Positions 1 through 11,114 of a DNA stretch of 64,000 nt are shown here, piece by piece; the first letter of the stretch is position 1, and each line of letters opens with the position of its first letter. Made by a program: the position numbers and the translations under genes. The notes beneath the pieces were generated by a model, which did no database searches, was not told the origin of the DNA, and saw only the letters and a program-made list of their open reading frames with translations. The DNA is taken from positions 73,511,125 to 73,575,124 of the forward strand of contig NC_089742.1 of the NCBI RefSeq assembly GCF_040412425.1. The letters run 5' to 3'. This stretch comes from Macrobrachium rosenbergii. Lineage: Eukaryota; Arthropoda; Malacostraca; Decapoda; Palaemonidae.

Positions 1-561
1 CATCAACCACTCCACAGGCGATGCATGACCTCTAGAAACTTCCACCAAACTAGCACCAACATCAACAGTCCTTCCTTCCCAGGTATATGTATTTACTATA
101 GCACTAGATGTTTAACATCCCCAGTTTACAACCTGCAAATCATGGGCCATGGGTCACTTGACCCGGTCGACTCGGGTGATTCATCTTTAATCCCTCGTCT
201 GGTCGACCTGTCTCAGTGGGTCCTGTTCCTTCCTAACTCTCTCGTCTCACCTGCAAAGCGTCAAACCGTCATGGAAGCATGACAGCCTTATGTGGACCCC
301 CTTTGACATCAAGCTAGATGCTTCCATTTACATATTGCAGGAGGTTTTTCCTCTCATTTTCAAACCTTCCTGCACATCACACCTCTGTCTGTTCTACCCC
401 AGTCTCTCTCTCCTGTTGGCTATCATAAAGGGACTTTGCCAACTATGTTACCCTTTACAAGCTTTGGGCCGACAAGGTCCGTGTCGAGAGGTCCACATTA
501 GGCCCCCTTCACATTTCCACTTTACCTCTCCACTCACGGGTTACGATTGAGTAACCTACTG
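1..561. other. unassigned stretch
   Basis: I see no gene here. Two overlapping plus-strand frames of about 85 codons have no recognisable domain and look like chance frames. No terminal repeat or known element was identified. Confidence 0.5.
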
Positions 562-562
562 A

Positions 563-631
<69 letters not shown>
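562..631. repeat. (AAT)n microsatellite
   Basis: Uninterrupted trinucleotide tract. Its reading as poly-isoleucine in one minus frame is not a gene. Nothing recognised follows up to base 1140. Confidence 0.97.
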
Positions 632-1140
632 CTGGTCAAGACAACAAACATATGAACACATACACAAGAGAGAGACAGATAAGTTTGTCAAAATTCGTTT
701 AACAAAGTCAAGATTGTTGTGTATACTATTTCTTTATCTTCTGTATATTTGTTTATGTATTATTTTATTCATATTTTTTTCTATTTTCTTCATAACTATC
801 ACCATTTTGTTCAGTGAAAGAATGATTTGCAAGATTATGTATTTTAGGATTGTTTACAAGGAAGGTCTAAGTGGAATTGTGATACGAGTATACATACGGA
901 ATGATTCAAGTGGTGTCAGCAATAGAATGAAAAATAAAAAGGAAATGAAACGCTGCCTGGGAAAACTTGAAGAATTAACAAAAGCGCGAGAGAAGTTTTC
1001 GCTTTTCGTCAATGACCATGTCATACAAATTCCCCGAAACAATAGGCGAAGAAGACAAAACATTCAATGAAGGAGTTTAGAAAGAAGTCAGGAACAATAG
1101 CCAAGATTAACTTTGGGAAGCATAAATAGAAGAAACTGGT
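632..1140. other. unassigned stretch
   Basis: AT-rich DNA with a 118-codon plus-strand frame (714-1070) that starts in a T-rich tract and has no recognisable motif. I do not support it as a gene. Confidence 0.4.
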
Positions 1141-1508
1141 TTTTAGTTTTCTGTAAAAGAAAGCTATCGAGATGGCTGCTTGTTTGTCCGTCCGCCCTGT
1201 TTCTGTCGGCCCTCAGAACTTAAAAACTATTGAGGCTAGAGAGCTGCAAATTGGTGTGTTGATCATTACCCTCCAATCATGAAACATACCAAATTGCAGC
1301 CCTCTAGCCTTAGTAGTTTTTATTTTATTTAAGGTTAAAGTCAGCCGTAATCGTGCGTCTGGCACCGCTATTGGTGCCAAGAACAAAGGCCACCACCGGC
1401 CCATGGCTGAAAATTTCATGGGCCGCGGTTGAGAGCTTTATACAGCATTATACGCTGCACAGAAAACCCGATTGCTCAGAAGGAAGTTCGGCGCATTTTT
1501 TTACTTTA
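1141..1508 (-). mobile_element. family A foldback element, copy A1
   Basis: Reverse-orientation copy of the window's commonest element. On its own strand a full copy runs: A-rich leader, short hairpin with arms GCGCCGAAG/CTTCGGCGC, TTTTCTGTACAG, copies of a 22-bp unit (AGCCGCGGCCCATGAAACTC), ACGATCATGGCTAACTTTAA, a large central hairpin (arms about 40 bp, starting AACTACTGAGGCTAGAGGGC), a GGACGGACAGACAAA segment, and a terminal hairpin AGTTTTC/GAAAACT followed by TAAAA. A1 has the central hairpin at about 1219-1323. No coding capacity. Superfamily unresolved. Confidence 0.9.
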
Positions 1509-2003
1509 TTATCTTTCTTGAATGAAATGAAGCTTATATCTACGGAACCTCATATATAACAGTCCACAAATTTAAGGAATCCAAACCGATCTAAAAACAC
1601 GGAAAGAAAGATGTCCTCGCATCATCCTAAGGACGAGGAAAAAAAAAAAAGAGGAGGAACAGGAGGGCTTAAATTTCCATCCGTGATCCCTATCCCATCC
1701 TGCACGAACAAGAAAAGTTCGTAAAAGAGTTTGGGAGCGAACTTGTGAATGTAAGGGAGAAGGTAAAAGAGCCGTTTAGGTATTCAGGGCTGAACGAGAT
1801 GACTCTGGCCTTTGCATCAGCCACGACTTTCGCCTCACTTCCCGCCTAAGTTACTTCTAATCACCCCAATGTGTTCGCTCCCATAAAGATACAAACGGCT
1901 TGAGTCTTGTTCCTTGGGCAAATGATGACTAGGATAATAACAAAGAGAAGGAAGGGAAATGACACCAGAAAAAAGGTCTTTTTCTTTTGGGTATGTAAAA
2001 TAA
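1509..2003. other. unassigned stretch
   Basis: No gene or repeat family recognised apart from a short poly-A tract near 1640. Confidence 0.4.
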
Positions 2004-2442
2004 AAGCAAGTGGTATATGCGCCGAAGTTTCTTCGGCGCAATCGAGTTTTCTGTACAGAGTATAAAGCTGTATGAAACTCTCAGCCACGGCCCATGAAAC
2101 TCATAGCCATGGCCCATGAAGCTCTCAGCCGCGGCCCATGAAACTCTCAGCCGCGGCCCATGAAACTCTCAGCCGCGGCCCATGAAGCTTTCAGCCAAGG
2201 CCCCGTGGTGGCCTGTGATCTTCGCACCTATAGCAGTGCCAGACTCACGATAATGGCTAACTTTAACCTTAAATCTAATAAAAACTACTGAGGCTAGAGG
2301 GCTGCAATTTGGTATATTTGATGATTGGAGGGTGGATGATCAACATACCAATTTGCAGCCCTCTAGCCTCAGTAGTTTTTAAGACTTAAGAGCGGACAGA
2401 AAAATAGCCATCTGAAAAGATTTCTTTTGCCGAAAACTAAAA
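2004..2442 (+). mobile_element. family A element, copy A2, with expanded 22-bp units
   Basis: Full copy. The 5' hairpin is intact at about 2018-2039. The 22-bp unit AGCCGCGGCCCATGAAACTC is expanded to about six tandem units (about 2085-2200), the most in the window. The central hairpin lies at about 2280-2383 and the terminal AGTTTTC/GAAAACT hairpin is degraded. Confidence 0.92.
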
Positions 2443-3402
2443 AGCTATTTTTCTTTAGGGTATGTAAAAAAATGAAAACTAGGGAGAACAATGGCTTTTT
2501 CCATAAGAGAAGGATAGTGGATCAAATGAAAGAAAAGGAAATCTTTCCTTTGAGAAATTGGTGGAAAATTAAACTAGAAAGGGAGGATAAAATCCCTGTA
2601 TGAAGAAAAGGAAGCTAAAATGGGAGAGGTATTCTCTGACAGAAATCTATTGGAAAATAAAACCAAACGGGAAAACAACAATGTTCTCCTCAACGAAATA
2701 ATAGGATAACTTCAACTGAAGAATTGACAGAGAATAAGAATAAAAATTAATTAATGTCCCAGGACAAAATAATCGGCAAGGCAAAATAAAGAGAATACAC
2801 ATTTTACTTTCACAAGAATAGACTCCCTTTACTTCAGAAAATAAATGGCAACACGGTGACAAAAAATCTTCTCGAGAAAATGAAAATGATTTAAGCAAGA
2901 GGAGAAACTATCTACCTGAAAACATTTTGAAAAGTCATATAAACGTTTATTTCACTGGAAAACTGGTTTATTAGGTACAAGAAAATAACTTCCTTGAGAA
3001 AATTATTGTAGTAATATTACTGAAGTGCAGGAAGGGATTCCGAGTAAAGAATAAAGGAATAATCAAACCAAAAGAGAACACTTTTTCCACAGTAAAATCA
3101 TTTGAAAAATTCAAAAATTCACTGAAGAAAACGAATGAAAAAATTGAACCATAAAGGAAACAACCTTTCTTAGGAACATCTTCAAATTACGAAACCACTG
3201 AGGAAACGCTTTAACCAAGAAATGCTGAGGCAAATGCAACAAAAAGAAATAGTATTTTTCCAAGAATGATGAATAAATAAAAATATCTTTCTAGAGAAGA
3301 GGATAAGAAAATGTGAGTAACGAAGAGAGCACATTTTCCCTAAGAATACGGGAAACAGAAACAATTAAAAAAAATTTCCATAATTAATACATCTTAGTGC
3401 AA

Positions 3403-3558
3403 CTGAGGTGTTTTCTCCCAGTTCCAGCTGTAGACCTTTGTGCTTCAACCCCCTTTATTTTCTGAAACTCGTTACATTGCCGTCCAGCCACTCCAATTCC
3501 TTTTCACTGCATTAAGCGCTGAACATCCAAAAATGCCCCAGTGCTTGGCTTGAGAACG
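3403..3558 (-). mobile_element. family B retroposon, diverged 5' fragment
   Basis: On the minus strand the segment has GCCAAGCACTGGGGCA, then GATGTTCAGCGCTTAATG and later CTCAGTTGCACT, in family B order. It is closest to the divergent copy at 34594-34963. The 3' half is missing. Confidence 0.6.
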
Positions 3559-3590
3559 AAATTTCATAAAATGAAATAAAACCATAAGGA

Positions 3591-3920
3591 AACAAGTACA
3601 AATCCGAGTTTTCTGTACAGCGTATAATGCTGTATGAAATTCTCAGCCACGGCCCACGAAACTCTCAGATGCAGCCATGGTGGCCTGAGTTGTTGCATTG
3701 CCAGACGCACTATCATTGCTAACTTTAACCTTAAATAAAATAAAAATACTAAGGCTAGAGGGCTGCAATTTGCTCTGCTAGATGATTGGAGGGTGGATGA
3801 TCAACATACCAATTTGCAGCCCTGTAGCCTCAGTAGTTTTTAAGATCTGAGGGCGGATAGAAAAAGTGCGGACAGACAGACAAAGCCATCTCAATAGTTT
3901 TCGTATACAGAAAAATAAAA
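3591..3920 (+). mobile_element. family A element, copy A3 (5' hairpin deleted)
   Basis: The A-rich leader AACAAGTACAAAT runs straight into CCGAGTTTTCTGTACAG, so the GCGCCGAAG/CTTCGGCGC hairpin is missing. The central hairpin (about 3745-3842) and the 3' part are present. Confidence 0.9.
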
Positions 3921-5294
3921 GTATTCTTGAGAAAATGTTGTGAAAAAGCAAACCAAAGTGAAAATGGTTTCTCTGTGAACTAATCCAAAGGCCGATAAAA
4001 ATTCTCTCTATCCTGATCGACGATTTGGAAAAGTAGAACCAGCGAAGAATCAATCCTCTACTGCAAGAAGCAACTGAACAGAAATAAAGGTGAAATACTG
4101 TTCCTCTGAAAACTGCAAAATCCTGATTGTAAAAATGAAACAAACGGCGGAAAGAAACTTTGGGAGAGCGACGGAAAGGTACAATGAAAGAAAACATTTT
4201 ACCTTCAAAAAAGTAGATTCATTTAAAAAAATATTTCCGTTGCAAAATTAATTGGATAAATGAAAGCCAGGGTAATTTCTTTCAAGTATGAAATTAATAA
4301 AAAAAAATATAAGATAGTACCCCTAGAACAAGAACTGGAAAATCTCATTTAAAAACTTCAATTCTTTAATTAAATATTAAGAGTAAGCTAAAGATCCAGA
4401 ATGAGAAAGTTATGCACAAAACAGTATATATGGCAGCTGTGACATTTAAAACATGGGAAAAATAAGACAAAAATGAAAGAAAACATATCATAGCTACACC
4501 ATAATCTTTAGAAGGCGCTTTAAAATAACTCCAAGGAGACAAAGCTTCTCTCTTCAAGAAATAAGCCCCAAAACAAAATCAAGAGTCCAACAAACCTCCT
4601 CCAGACAAAAGCCTGAGATCAAGATGAGCACAAAAAAAAACCTCTCCGCTGAGAAGGGAAGCGAAAATCAAACTGAACGGGAAAACTTCCATCTGCGATA
4701 ACAGAGGGAAAAAAAAGAAAATAAAAAAAATATATTGCTGGGAAAACTTAAGAAAATTTTAAAAAATATACTGCTGGGAAAACTTAAGAAAATTTAGAAA
4801 AATATATTGCTGGGAAAATTATCACAAAAATAAAAACGCACCATCTTGAAAATATGGTACGAAATCAATCAACGTTTAAAGAATATTTTATAAGGAAATA
4901 TAAAGGAATATTTTTTAAGAAACTCAAAAACGATCAATGTCTGTATCTTCTGAAATTATTGGAAAAAAAGCGAATATAGTTACAATGAAAGTTTTTTAAT
5001 TTTAAAGGGAAAACAAGTAGGTTTCCTTGAATAAAATGCTACATCAAACCAAAAAGGAAATTAACTCTTTCTTTCGGAATATATTTTCATAATAGAAAAA
5101 GATAAAACTTTTTCTTCAAATGACTGAAAAATTCAAACCATATGGTTGAACTGACAAGACCAAAAGCAAGCCTGATTTCCTTGGCAGTTGAAGGAAGATG
5201 CAACCGACGATGAGGGCAACTTTCCAGGGAAAATGAAGAATCAATGACAATGAAGAAACGCCTCAAGTCAGCCATGGCAAAAATCAAATTAAAG

Positions 5295-5676
5295 ACAAGT
5301 GAAAAATGCGCCGAAGTTTCTTCGGCGATCGAGTTTTCTGTACAGCATATAATGCTGTATGAAACTCTCAGCCACGGCCCATGAAACTCTCAGCCGCGGT
5401 CCATGAAACTCTCAGCCGCGGTGGTGGCCTGTGTTATTGGCACCTACAGCGGTGCCAGACGCACGATCATGGCTAACCTTAACCTTAAATCAAATAAAAA
5501 CTACTGAGGCTAGAGGGATGCAATTTGGTATGTTTGATGATTGGGGTGGGTGATCAACATGCCAATTTGCAGCCCTCTAGCCTCAGTAGTTTTCAAGATC
5601 TGAGGACTGACGGGAAGCGTGTGGACGGACAGACAAATAACCATCTAAGTAGTTTTCTTTTACGGAAAACTAAAAG
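5295..5676 (+). mobile_element. family A element, copy A4
   Basis: Copy with near-intact 5' hairpin (about 5308-5327), three 22-bp units, central hairpin (about 5494-5593) and the 3' AGTTTTC/GAAAAC hairpin. It and 140 bp of downstream flank are repeated at 7078-7578. Confidence 0.93.
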
Positions 5677-5816
5677 TACTCGATAGAAATAATATCAACC
5701 TGAGAAACAATTCTTGAAATTTAACTCAAAATACGCCATGGAAAAGCTCCAGTGCGACATTATTGATAAAACCAAATAGAAAAACGCCACTTTCTTGTTC
5801 AAATAACTTGGAAAAT
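5295..5816 (+). repeat. segmental duplication, unit 1 (partner 7078-7578)
   Basis: A4 plus the following unique-looking flank (from CCTGAGAAACAATTCTTGAA to CTTGGAAAAT) reappears downstream after A6. Because non-element flank is shared, this is a duplication of genomic DNA, not two independent insertions. Confidence 0.85.
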
Positions 5817-6645
5817 AACAAGAGATAAAACAAAAATATCTGAAACAGAAAACACAGGAAAAATAAACCCGGAGAGGGGAAAAAGCTTCTTTCTGAATTG
5901 ATGTAAACAATGCAGGGGGAAGAAGTCTTAAATGACGAAAAGATAAACCCAAACACAAAATCGCTTCTATTAATATGAATGCCAAAAAGAAAAAAAAAAT
6001 GGAAACCTTTATGAAAATAAAAGTGAGCAAATATCAAGATGACGATATTCTTTTCTAGGAAAGAATAGGATGAATGAAAACTTAATGAAAATCGTGACAA
6101 AATTTTTTTCCGAAAAAACATGTGAACGATGAAAAAGGTGACAGATAACTTTTTCTCCAAAAAAATAGCTTGAAACACACCATAAGAAACGAAGCTTTTC
6201 AATAAAAAAATATGATGTGATTTCCAAACTGATATGAGAACAGAAATGAAAGAAATAATACTGAAGAAATATAAAGAGGGGAAAGTCCTCTGCCATGAAG
6301 AATTACTGAAAAAAATGAAAAAATTTTCACTACAAAAGGACAAAACCAAAAGATAGTTTCAATCATTAGCTGAATCCTTAACAGCTGACAATAAAATACG
6401 TCAGTCTCTTGGCTTGTCGAACTGGTCCTAGTGACTACTTGAGCTTCCCCTCAAAATCCAACATGTCTGCAAAAACTTCCTTCATAAAGCAAACGACGCA
6501 AGACAAAACCAGATCAGAAAGAATGCCCTCTGTTATCAGCACTATTTCATCAGAAAAAAAAAAATTCTTAGAATAAATAAACGGGAAGAAAGAACTACTT
6601 CGTTACAGAAAATGTTGTGATATACATCAGAAAATCCTCCCCGTT

Positions 6646-7077
6646 AACAAGTAAAAAATGCGCCGAAGTTTCTTCGGCGCAATCGCGTTGTCTGTACAGC
6701 CACTACAGCATATAATCAGGGCCACCGAAAATAGATCTATCTTTCGGTGGTCTCGGTATAATGCTGTATGAGCCGCGGCCCATGAAACTTTAACCACGGC
6801 CGGTGGTGGCCTATACTATGGCGTTGCCAGAAGCACGACTATGGCTAATTTTAACATTAAATAAAATAAAAACTACTGATGCTAGGGGGCTGCAATTTGG
6901 TATGCTTGATGATTGGAGGGTGGATGGTCAACACACCAATTTGCAGTCCTCTAGCCTCAGTAGTTGTTAAGATCTGAAGGCGGACAGAAAAAAGGCTGAC
7001 AGAAAAAAAAGTGGGGGCAGAATAAAGTGCGGAGGAACAGACAAAGCCGGCACAGTAGTTTTCTTTTACAGAAAACT
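6646..7077 (+). mobile_element. family A element, copy A5, with 40-bp hairpin insertion
   Basis: Copy abutting A6 head to tail. The 5' hairpin is perfect. A hairpin block (6717-6756) sits in the 5' part, also present in A10. The central hairpin is at about 6868-6968. The 3' tract has extra GACAGAAAAAA-type units. Confidence 0.9.
6717..6756 (+). mobile_element. 40-bp palindromic insertion inside A5
   Basis: Arms CCACCGAAA/TTTCGGTGG surround AGATCT. It is flanked by TATAAT on both sides (6711-6716, 6757-6762), where other A copies have a single TATAAT. A matching block sits in A10 at 21667-21706. The duplicated hexamer suggests a tiny TIR insertion. A subfamily-defining expansion is the alternative. 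Confidence 0.7.
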
Positions 7078-7437
7078 AACAAATAAAAAATGCGCCTGAG
7101 TTTCTTTGGCGCAACAGTTTTCTGTACAGCGTATACAGCTGTATGAAACTCTCAGCCACGGCCCATGAAACTTTCAGCCGGTCCCCATGAAACTTTCAGC
7201 TAAGCCCGGTGCCAGACGCACGATCATAGCTAACTTTAACCTTACATAAAATAAAAACTACTGAGGCTAGAGGTCTGCAATTTGGTAGGTTTGATGATTG
7301 GAGGGTGGATGATCAACATAAAAATTTGCAGCCCTCTAGCCTCAGTAGTTTTTAAGATCTGAGGGCGGACAGAAAGAGTGCGGACGGACAGGCAAATAGC
7401 CATCTCAACAGTTTTCTTTTACAAAAAACGAAAAGTA
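7078..7437 (+). mobile_element. family A element, copy A6
   Basis: Starts AACAAATAAAAAATGCGCC directly at the end of A5. 5' hairpin diverged, central hairpin at about 7254-7352. It is the duplicate partner of A4, with shared flank to 7578. Confidence 0.92.
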
Positions 7438-7578
7438 CTACATAGAGATAATAATATGAGCCTGAGAAACAATTCTTGAAATTTAACTCAAAATACAGCA
7501 AGGAAAAGTTTCAGTGAGACATTATTGATAACACCAAATAGAAAAACGCCACTTCCTTGTTCAAATCACTTGGAAAAT
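7078..7578 (+). repeat. segmental duplication, unit 2 (partner 5295-5816)
   Basis: Contains A6 and 140 bp of the flank that follows A4. The copies differ by scattered substitutions and small indels. Confidence 0.85.
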
Positions 7579-7583
7579 GAAAA

Positions 7584-7695
7584 GAGGCTAGGCGGCTGCA
7601 ATTTGGTAGGTTTGATGACTGGATGGTAGATGATCAACACACCAATTTGCAGCCCTCTAGCCTCGGTAGTTTTTAAGATTTGAGGGCGGACAGAA
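7584..7695 (+). mobile_element. family A element, copy A7, truncated
   Basis: Only the central hairpin and the start of the GAGGGCGGACAGAA segment remain. It passes directly into an (AT)n tract. Confidence 0.85.
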
Positions 7696-8000
<305 letters not shown>

Positions 8001-8462
8001 CACGAGTATATATAATATTATGTATACATATATGCACATATACATATATAATTACCTGTCGACCTGCAAATTTCTATTGCATTGAGATACAGGAAACACA
8101 GCTCACTTTCCCACAATGCTGAGGACAACAATGCCTCTAAATGCGCATTAGCATTACAGCTGAATGTGTCCGCGTTTATGAACGTTCACAGGGCGTTGGC
8201 TAAGTTAGCGGTAAGTTGCATCTGATGAGAACGGATATGAACATGCAAAGTTGAGTGGCCGGAACTGGAAATATAATCTGGTTCTAGTGTTGGGGATTTA
8301 GGACGCATATCAAACATCACCGGATCTGGTTATTTTCCTGTCAAATTTTCCTGAGATCTTCTTTATTCACGATTCTGTGAAATAATTACTTCTGCATTTG
8401 ACAAATCATTCTTAGTGCTCTTTATGCACTCTTATCTTTTTCTCTGTCCTTCTTCCTTGCAT

Positions 8463-8540
8463 CATTCAGCTTAGATAGTCAGAAAGCTTCTCTCTCTCTC
8501 TCTCTCTCTCTCTCGCATCATTCAGCTCAGAGTCAGGAAG

Positions 8541-8579
<39 letters not shown>

Positions 8580-8598
8580 TCAGCTCAGAGTCAGGAAG

Positions 8599-8667
<69 letters not shown>
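8463..8667. repeat. minisatellite of ~60-bp units, each ending in (TC)n
   Basis: The block CATCATTCAGCTCAGAGTCA followed by GGAAGCC and a (TC)n tract occurs three times in tandem (starts near 8460, 8515 and 8574). The TC runs lengthen downstream, so unit duplication has copied the microsatellite. Confidence 0.92.
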
Positions 8668-8669
<2 letters not shown>

Positions 8670-8934
8670 GACGTTTGTGTTGATTCCACACATGATGCTA
8701 AATACGGAATTACGCAAGAATTGTAGAAAAAATACTTCCGGGATAAATTATAAGAAACCAAGACTGATTATCCTACTTGAATAGATAGTGAACCTTGTGC
8801 AGTTTCCAGATAACAATGCACTGTTTGCAGATACTACCTTCTTATCAAGACTTTGAATCGGTCTATTCTTCTTTTTCTCTTCAAGCAAGCTTCTCAGGGA
8901 TAAGGAAAAATTATTCAAGATACTTTCCATTTAT

Positions 8935-8982
8935 TTAGTCGACGGACCGTTTCTGCACCTCTCGGAGGTGTCCTCAGGACTG
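8935..8982 (-). ncRNA. hammerhead-ribozyme-like motif in PLE1
   Basis: Minus strand 5' to 3': AGTC, core CTGAGGA (fits CUGANGA), stem II CACCTC/GAGGTG with loop CGA, two extra bases CA, core GAAA, short stem III CGG-T-CCG, cleavage triplet GTC, then GACT, which pairs with the opening AGTC as stem I. All canonical blocks are in order. The two bases before GAAA depart from the ideal fold and could weaken activity. Confidence 0.6.
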
Positions 8983-9069
8983 GAATGCAAATTGACATAC
9001 AAGGTATATATTTATTACTGCATGTGGGCTATTGAATTTTAAACATGACCTCATTGGGGTGCTGAAATT

Positions 9070-9516
9070 CTATTGGTCGGCGGGTCTCATTCTCTCGCTG
9101 GTGGTCTGGTTGGCAGCATGGGCTTTCCTGGTGCTCTGTAAGATGCGTCCTATGCTGCGGCTTGCAGCAAAGAGTATGAGCAAGAGAGTGAGTCCCGTCT
9201 CTGGCCAATAGTCTTGGCTTGCTTCGTTGTTGGTAGTCGTGTCCAGGGGTGTTCTGTAGCTTGCCTCCCCCTTTGGAATCTCACAGCTGTCTTGTGGTTT
9301 CCTTGAAGAAGGAAGGATGAAATACATGTTCCTCTGTACATTTAATGTAGGCCGCTGTTGATTTATATTCACAGCTTCTGCTACTTGCAATCTGTTGGAC
9401 CAGGCTTCTCTATGCACGATCACTGTGCTTAAATATAATTCTTTTAGAGTCGGTTTATGGTAGTGGTCATCTACGTATTGTTGAAATGTTGCCCCTTGGT
9501 TGCGGTGAGTTTTCAA
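9070..9516 (-). pseudogene. PLE1 C-terminal coding fragment
   Basis: 148-codon open frame. The signature RLQVAEAVNINQQRPTLNVQ matches the region after the GIY-YIG domain of PLE proteins (general form RL.IAEA..I....P.LN.Q). The frame at 43.9-44.2 kb reads RLQIAKAVRIN at the same place. The N-terminal RT and endonuclease parts are absent. The tail after residue 80 is probably translated trailer. The ATG is internal to the original protein. Confidence 0.6.
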
Positions 9517-9530
9517 TCACCTGCATAAAG

Positions 9531-10445
9531 TGACAGTGGTGTGACGTACGTAATAATTGTTAAGGGCTTGACATGTCCCCCAACCTGTTAAATTTTACTT
9601 TATATGATACTCTTGTCTAATTTTTATATGTATAATACACAAATCTCCAATAAGGTCACTAAGTGGTTAGCAACTACAGCAATAGACACTTGCTGAGAAC
9701 TGGAAGGAGCCCTTCTAAAACCTTTTGGATTTACTTAAACGCAATGAAATAACTCACAGACCCACATGACTATGAACAGTTCTTGTGATGTTAACGAGAT
9801 GGGCGTCGGGGAGAGACAGCTGTCACTTAGTTGATAGAGGAAGGAGTGGAATCGTAATATGAAGATTTTTATTTTCCAAAAAAACCTGGAATAAAACATA
9901 CATCATAATCGATCTTAAACTTATCAAAACGATGTGAAGGAAGGGCTGAATAAAAAAAAAATGGAGCAAGTGAGGAAAAGAAGACATTTGTAATATTTAT
10001 GAAGGTGAAGTTGCCCGGAATGTTACCGGAGGTGATCTTCTTAGTGGCCTTATTGGAGAAATGTCGAAGTTTTACGAGTCGCTGAATGACGGCGGAGTCT
10101 CGTAGATTTCCGAATTCTTCCTCCTCCTCCTCCTCCTTCCAGACAATCACCCGGTGCCTCTCCTTCTCCATTCACAGATAAAAAGAAAACAACTCGAGCG
10201 ATTTGCGGGATATGCCTTGATGCACTCCACGTTGCAAAATGCCTCCTTTTTTTGACTTTGAAAAGTAAAGGGGCTGGTCTTTCGAGTCACTGGCAGATCT
10301 AAAAAAACACCGCCTCTTCCTTATAATCTGAAATGAGGTCGCTGTCCTCATGCCTTTTCTAAAGCCCGACTGATGCTGTTACCTACTTAATAGGTGGGTC
10401 GACTGGTGGCAATACACCAATGTGGAACCTTGAACACACATACAC

Positions 10446-10449
<4 letters not shown>
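9531..10449. other. unassigned stretch
   Basis: No gene recognised. A 100-codon minus-strand frame (9869-10171) reads a short (TCC)n run as Glu near its start and has no domain. Confidence 0.4.
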
Positions 10450-10530
<81 letters not shown>

Positions 10531-10562
10531 GTGTGTGTGTTAGTGTGTATAAATAGAAATAA

Positions 10563-10596
<34 letters not shown>

Positions 10597-10601
10597 AATT
10601 A

Positions 10602-10671
<70 letters not shown>
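10450..10671. repeat. (AT)n microsatellites with duplicated AAATAGAAAT spacer
   Basis: Three (AT)n tracts (about 10450-10529, 10563-10590, 10602-10671), the last two each preceded by an AAATAGAAAT-type spacer. Confidence 0.95.
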
Positions 10672-10675
<4 letters not shown>

Positions 10676-11114
10676 GAAGAGGGGGAAGAAATGGAGAATA
10701 AGATATACAGTGGCTACTATAAAACCTTAGCGATGACAGTTATTGAAAAAAAGACTATATAGTACATGCAGCTTACAACAAAATAGAATTGCTGTAGTAA
10801 TGCAAATAAAATTAATTAAACTTTGTACAAACAAAATAAAAAAACTATAAAATGACATTGGAAAACAAATGAAACACAATCTAGATTTATAAAGAACACC
10901 TAAAAAAAACAACAATGAAATGTTGAGAAAGCTGTAATATACAGTACATAATATATTGCTATGAAGACAGAAAATGCAACCAGTAAGGTGGCTCTTGGGA
11001 GCCTGGTCAAACGGATGACCATTTTTCTAATAACAAATCTTCTTTCTTCGATAGCACTGAGGGATCACATGTATAAAGATAATACAGTGGTTGTAAACAG
11101 CCGAATAACCAGAT
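10672..11114. other. unassigned stretch
   Basis: A-rich on the + strand. No gene or element recognised. Confidence 0.4.

Larger units (their letters stand above)
2443..6645. repeat. purine-rich, strand-asymmetric degenerate repeat field (A3, A4 and a B copy embedded)
   Basis: The + strand is strongly A/G-rich with recurring blocks of the type AAACCAAA followed by GGGAAAA (for example near 2661, 3064, 3949, 4671, 5043 and 5767). This suggests an old, diverged tandem repeat with irregular spacing. The composition gives long minus-strand frames (3778-4197, 5726-6349) rich in Phe and Ser with no domain, which I read as artefacts. No gene seen. Confidence 0.5.
8700..9530 (-). mobile_element. Penelope-like element (PLE1), 3' end and pLTR-like region
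   Basis: On the minus strand: C-terminal coding end (9516-9070), ~80 bp trailer, a hammerhead-like motif (8982-8935), then ATGGAAAGTATCTTGAATAA starting a new frame. The PLE at 43165-44258 has the same order, so this is a conserved terminal arrangement. PLEs are known to carry such ribozymes in pseudo-LTRs. The RT core is not present. Confidence 0.75.

Noticed and set aside
1..560. Possible LTR or retrotransposon end at the left edge
   Set aside because: No TG...CA pair, primer-binding site or polypurine tract found, and no second copy in the window.
3778..4197. 139-codon minus-strand frame
   Set aside because: Its C-terminal third is the reverse translation of a family A central hairpin, and the rest is low-complexity.
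5726..6349. 207-codon minus-strand frame, Phe/Ser-rich, membrane-like
   Set aside because: It lies in a purine-rich strand-biased repeat where stops are rare on the opposite strand. It overlaps other frames and shows no family motif or sensible start context.
8221..8260. CTGATGAGAACGG as a hammerhead core
   Set aside because: No GAAA plus stem II partner at proper distance and no cleavage triplet context.
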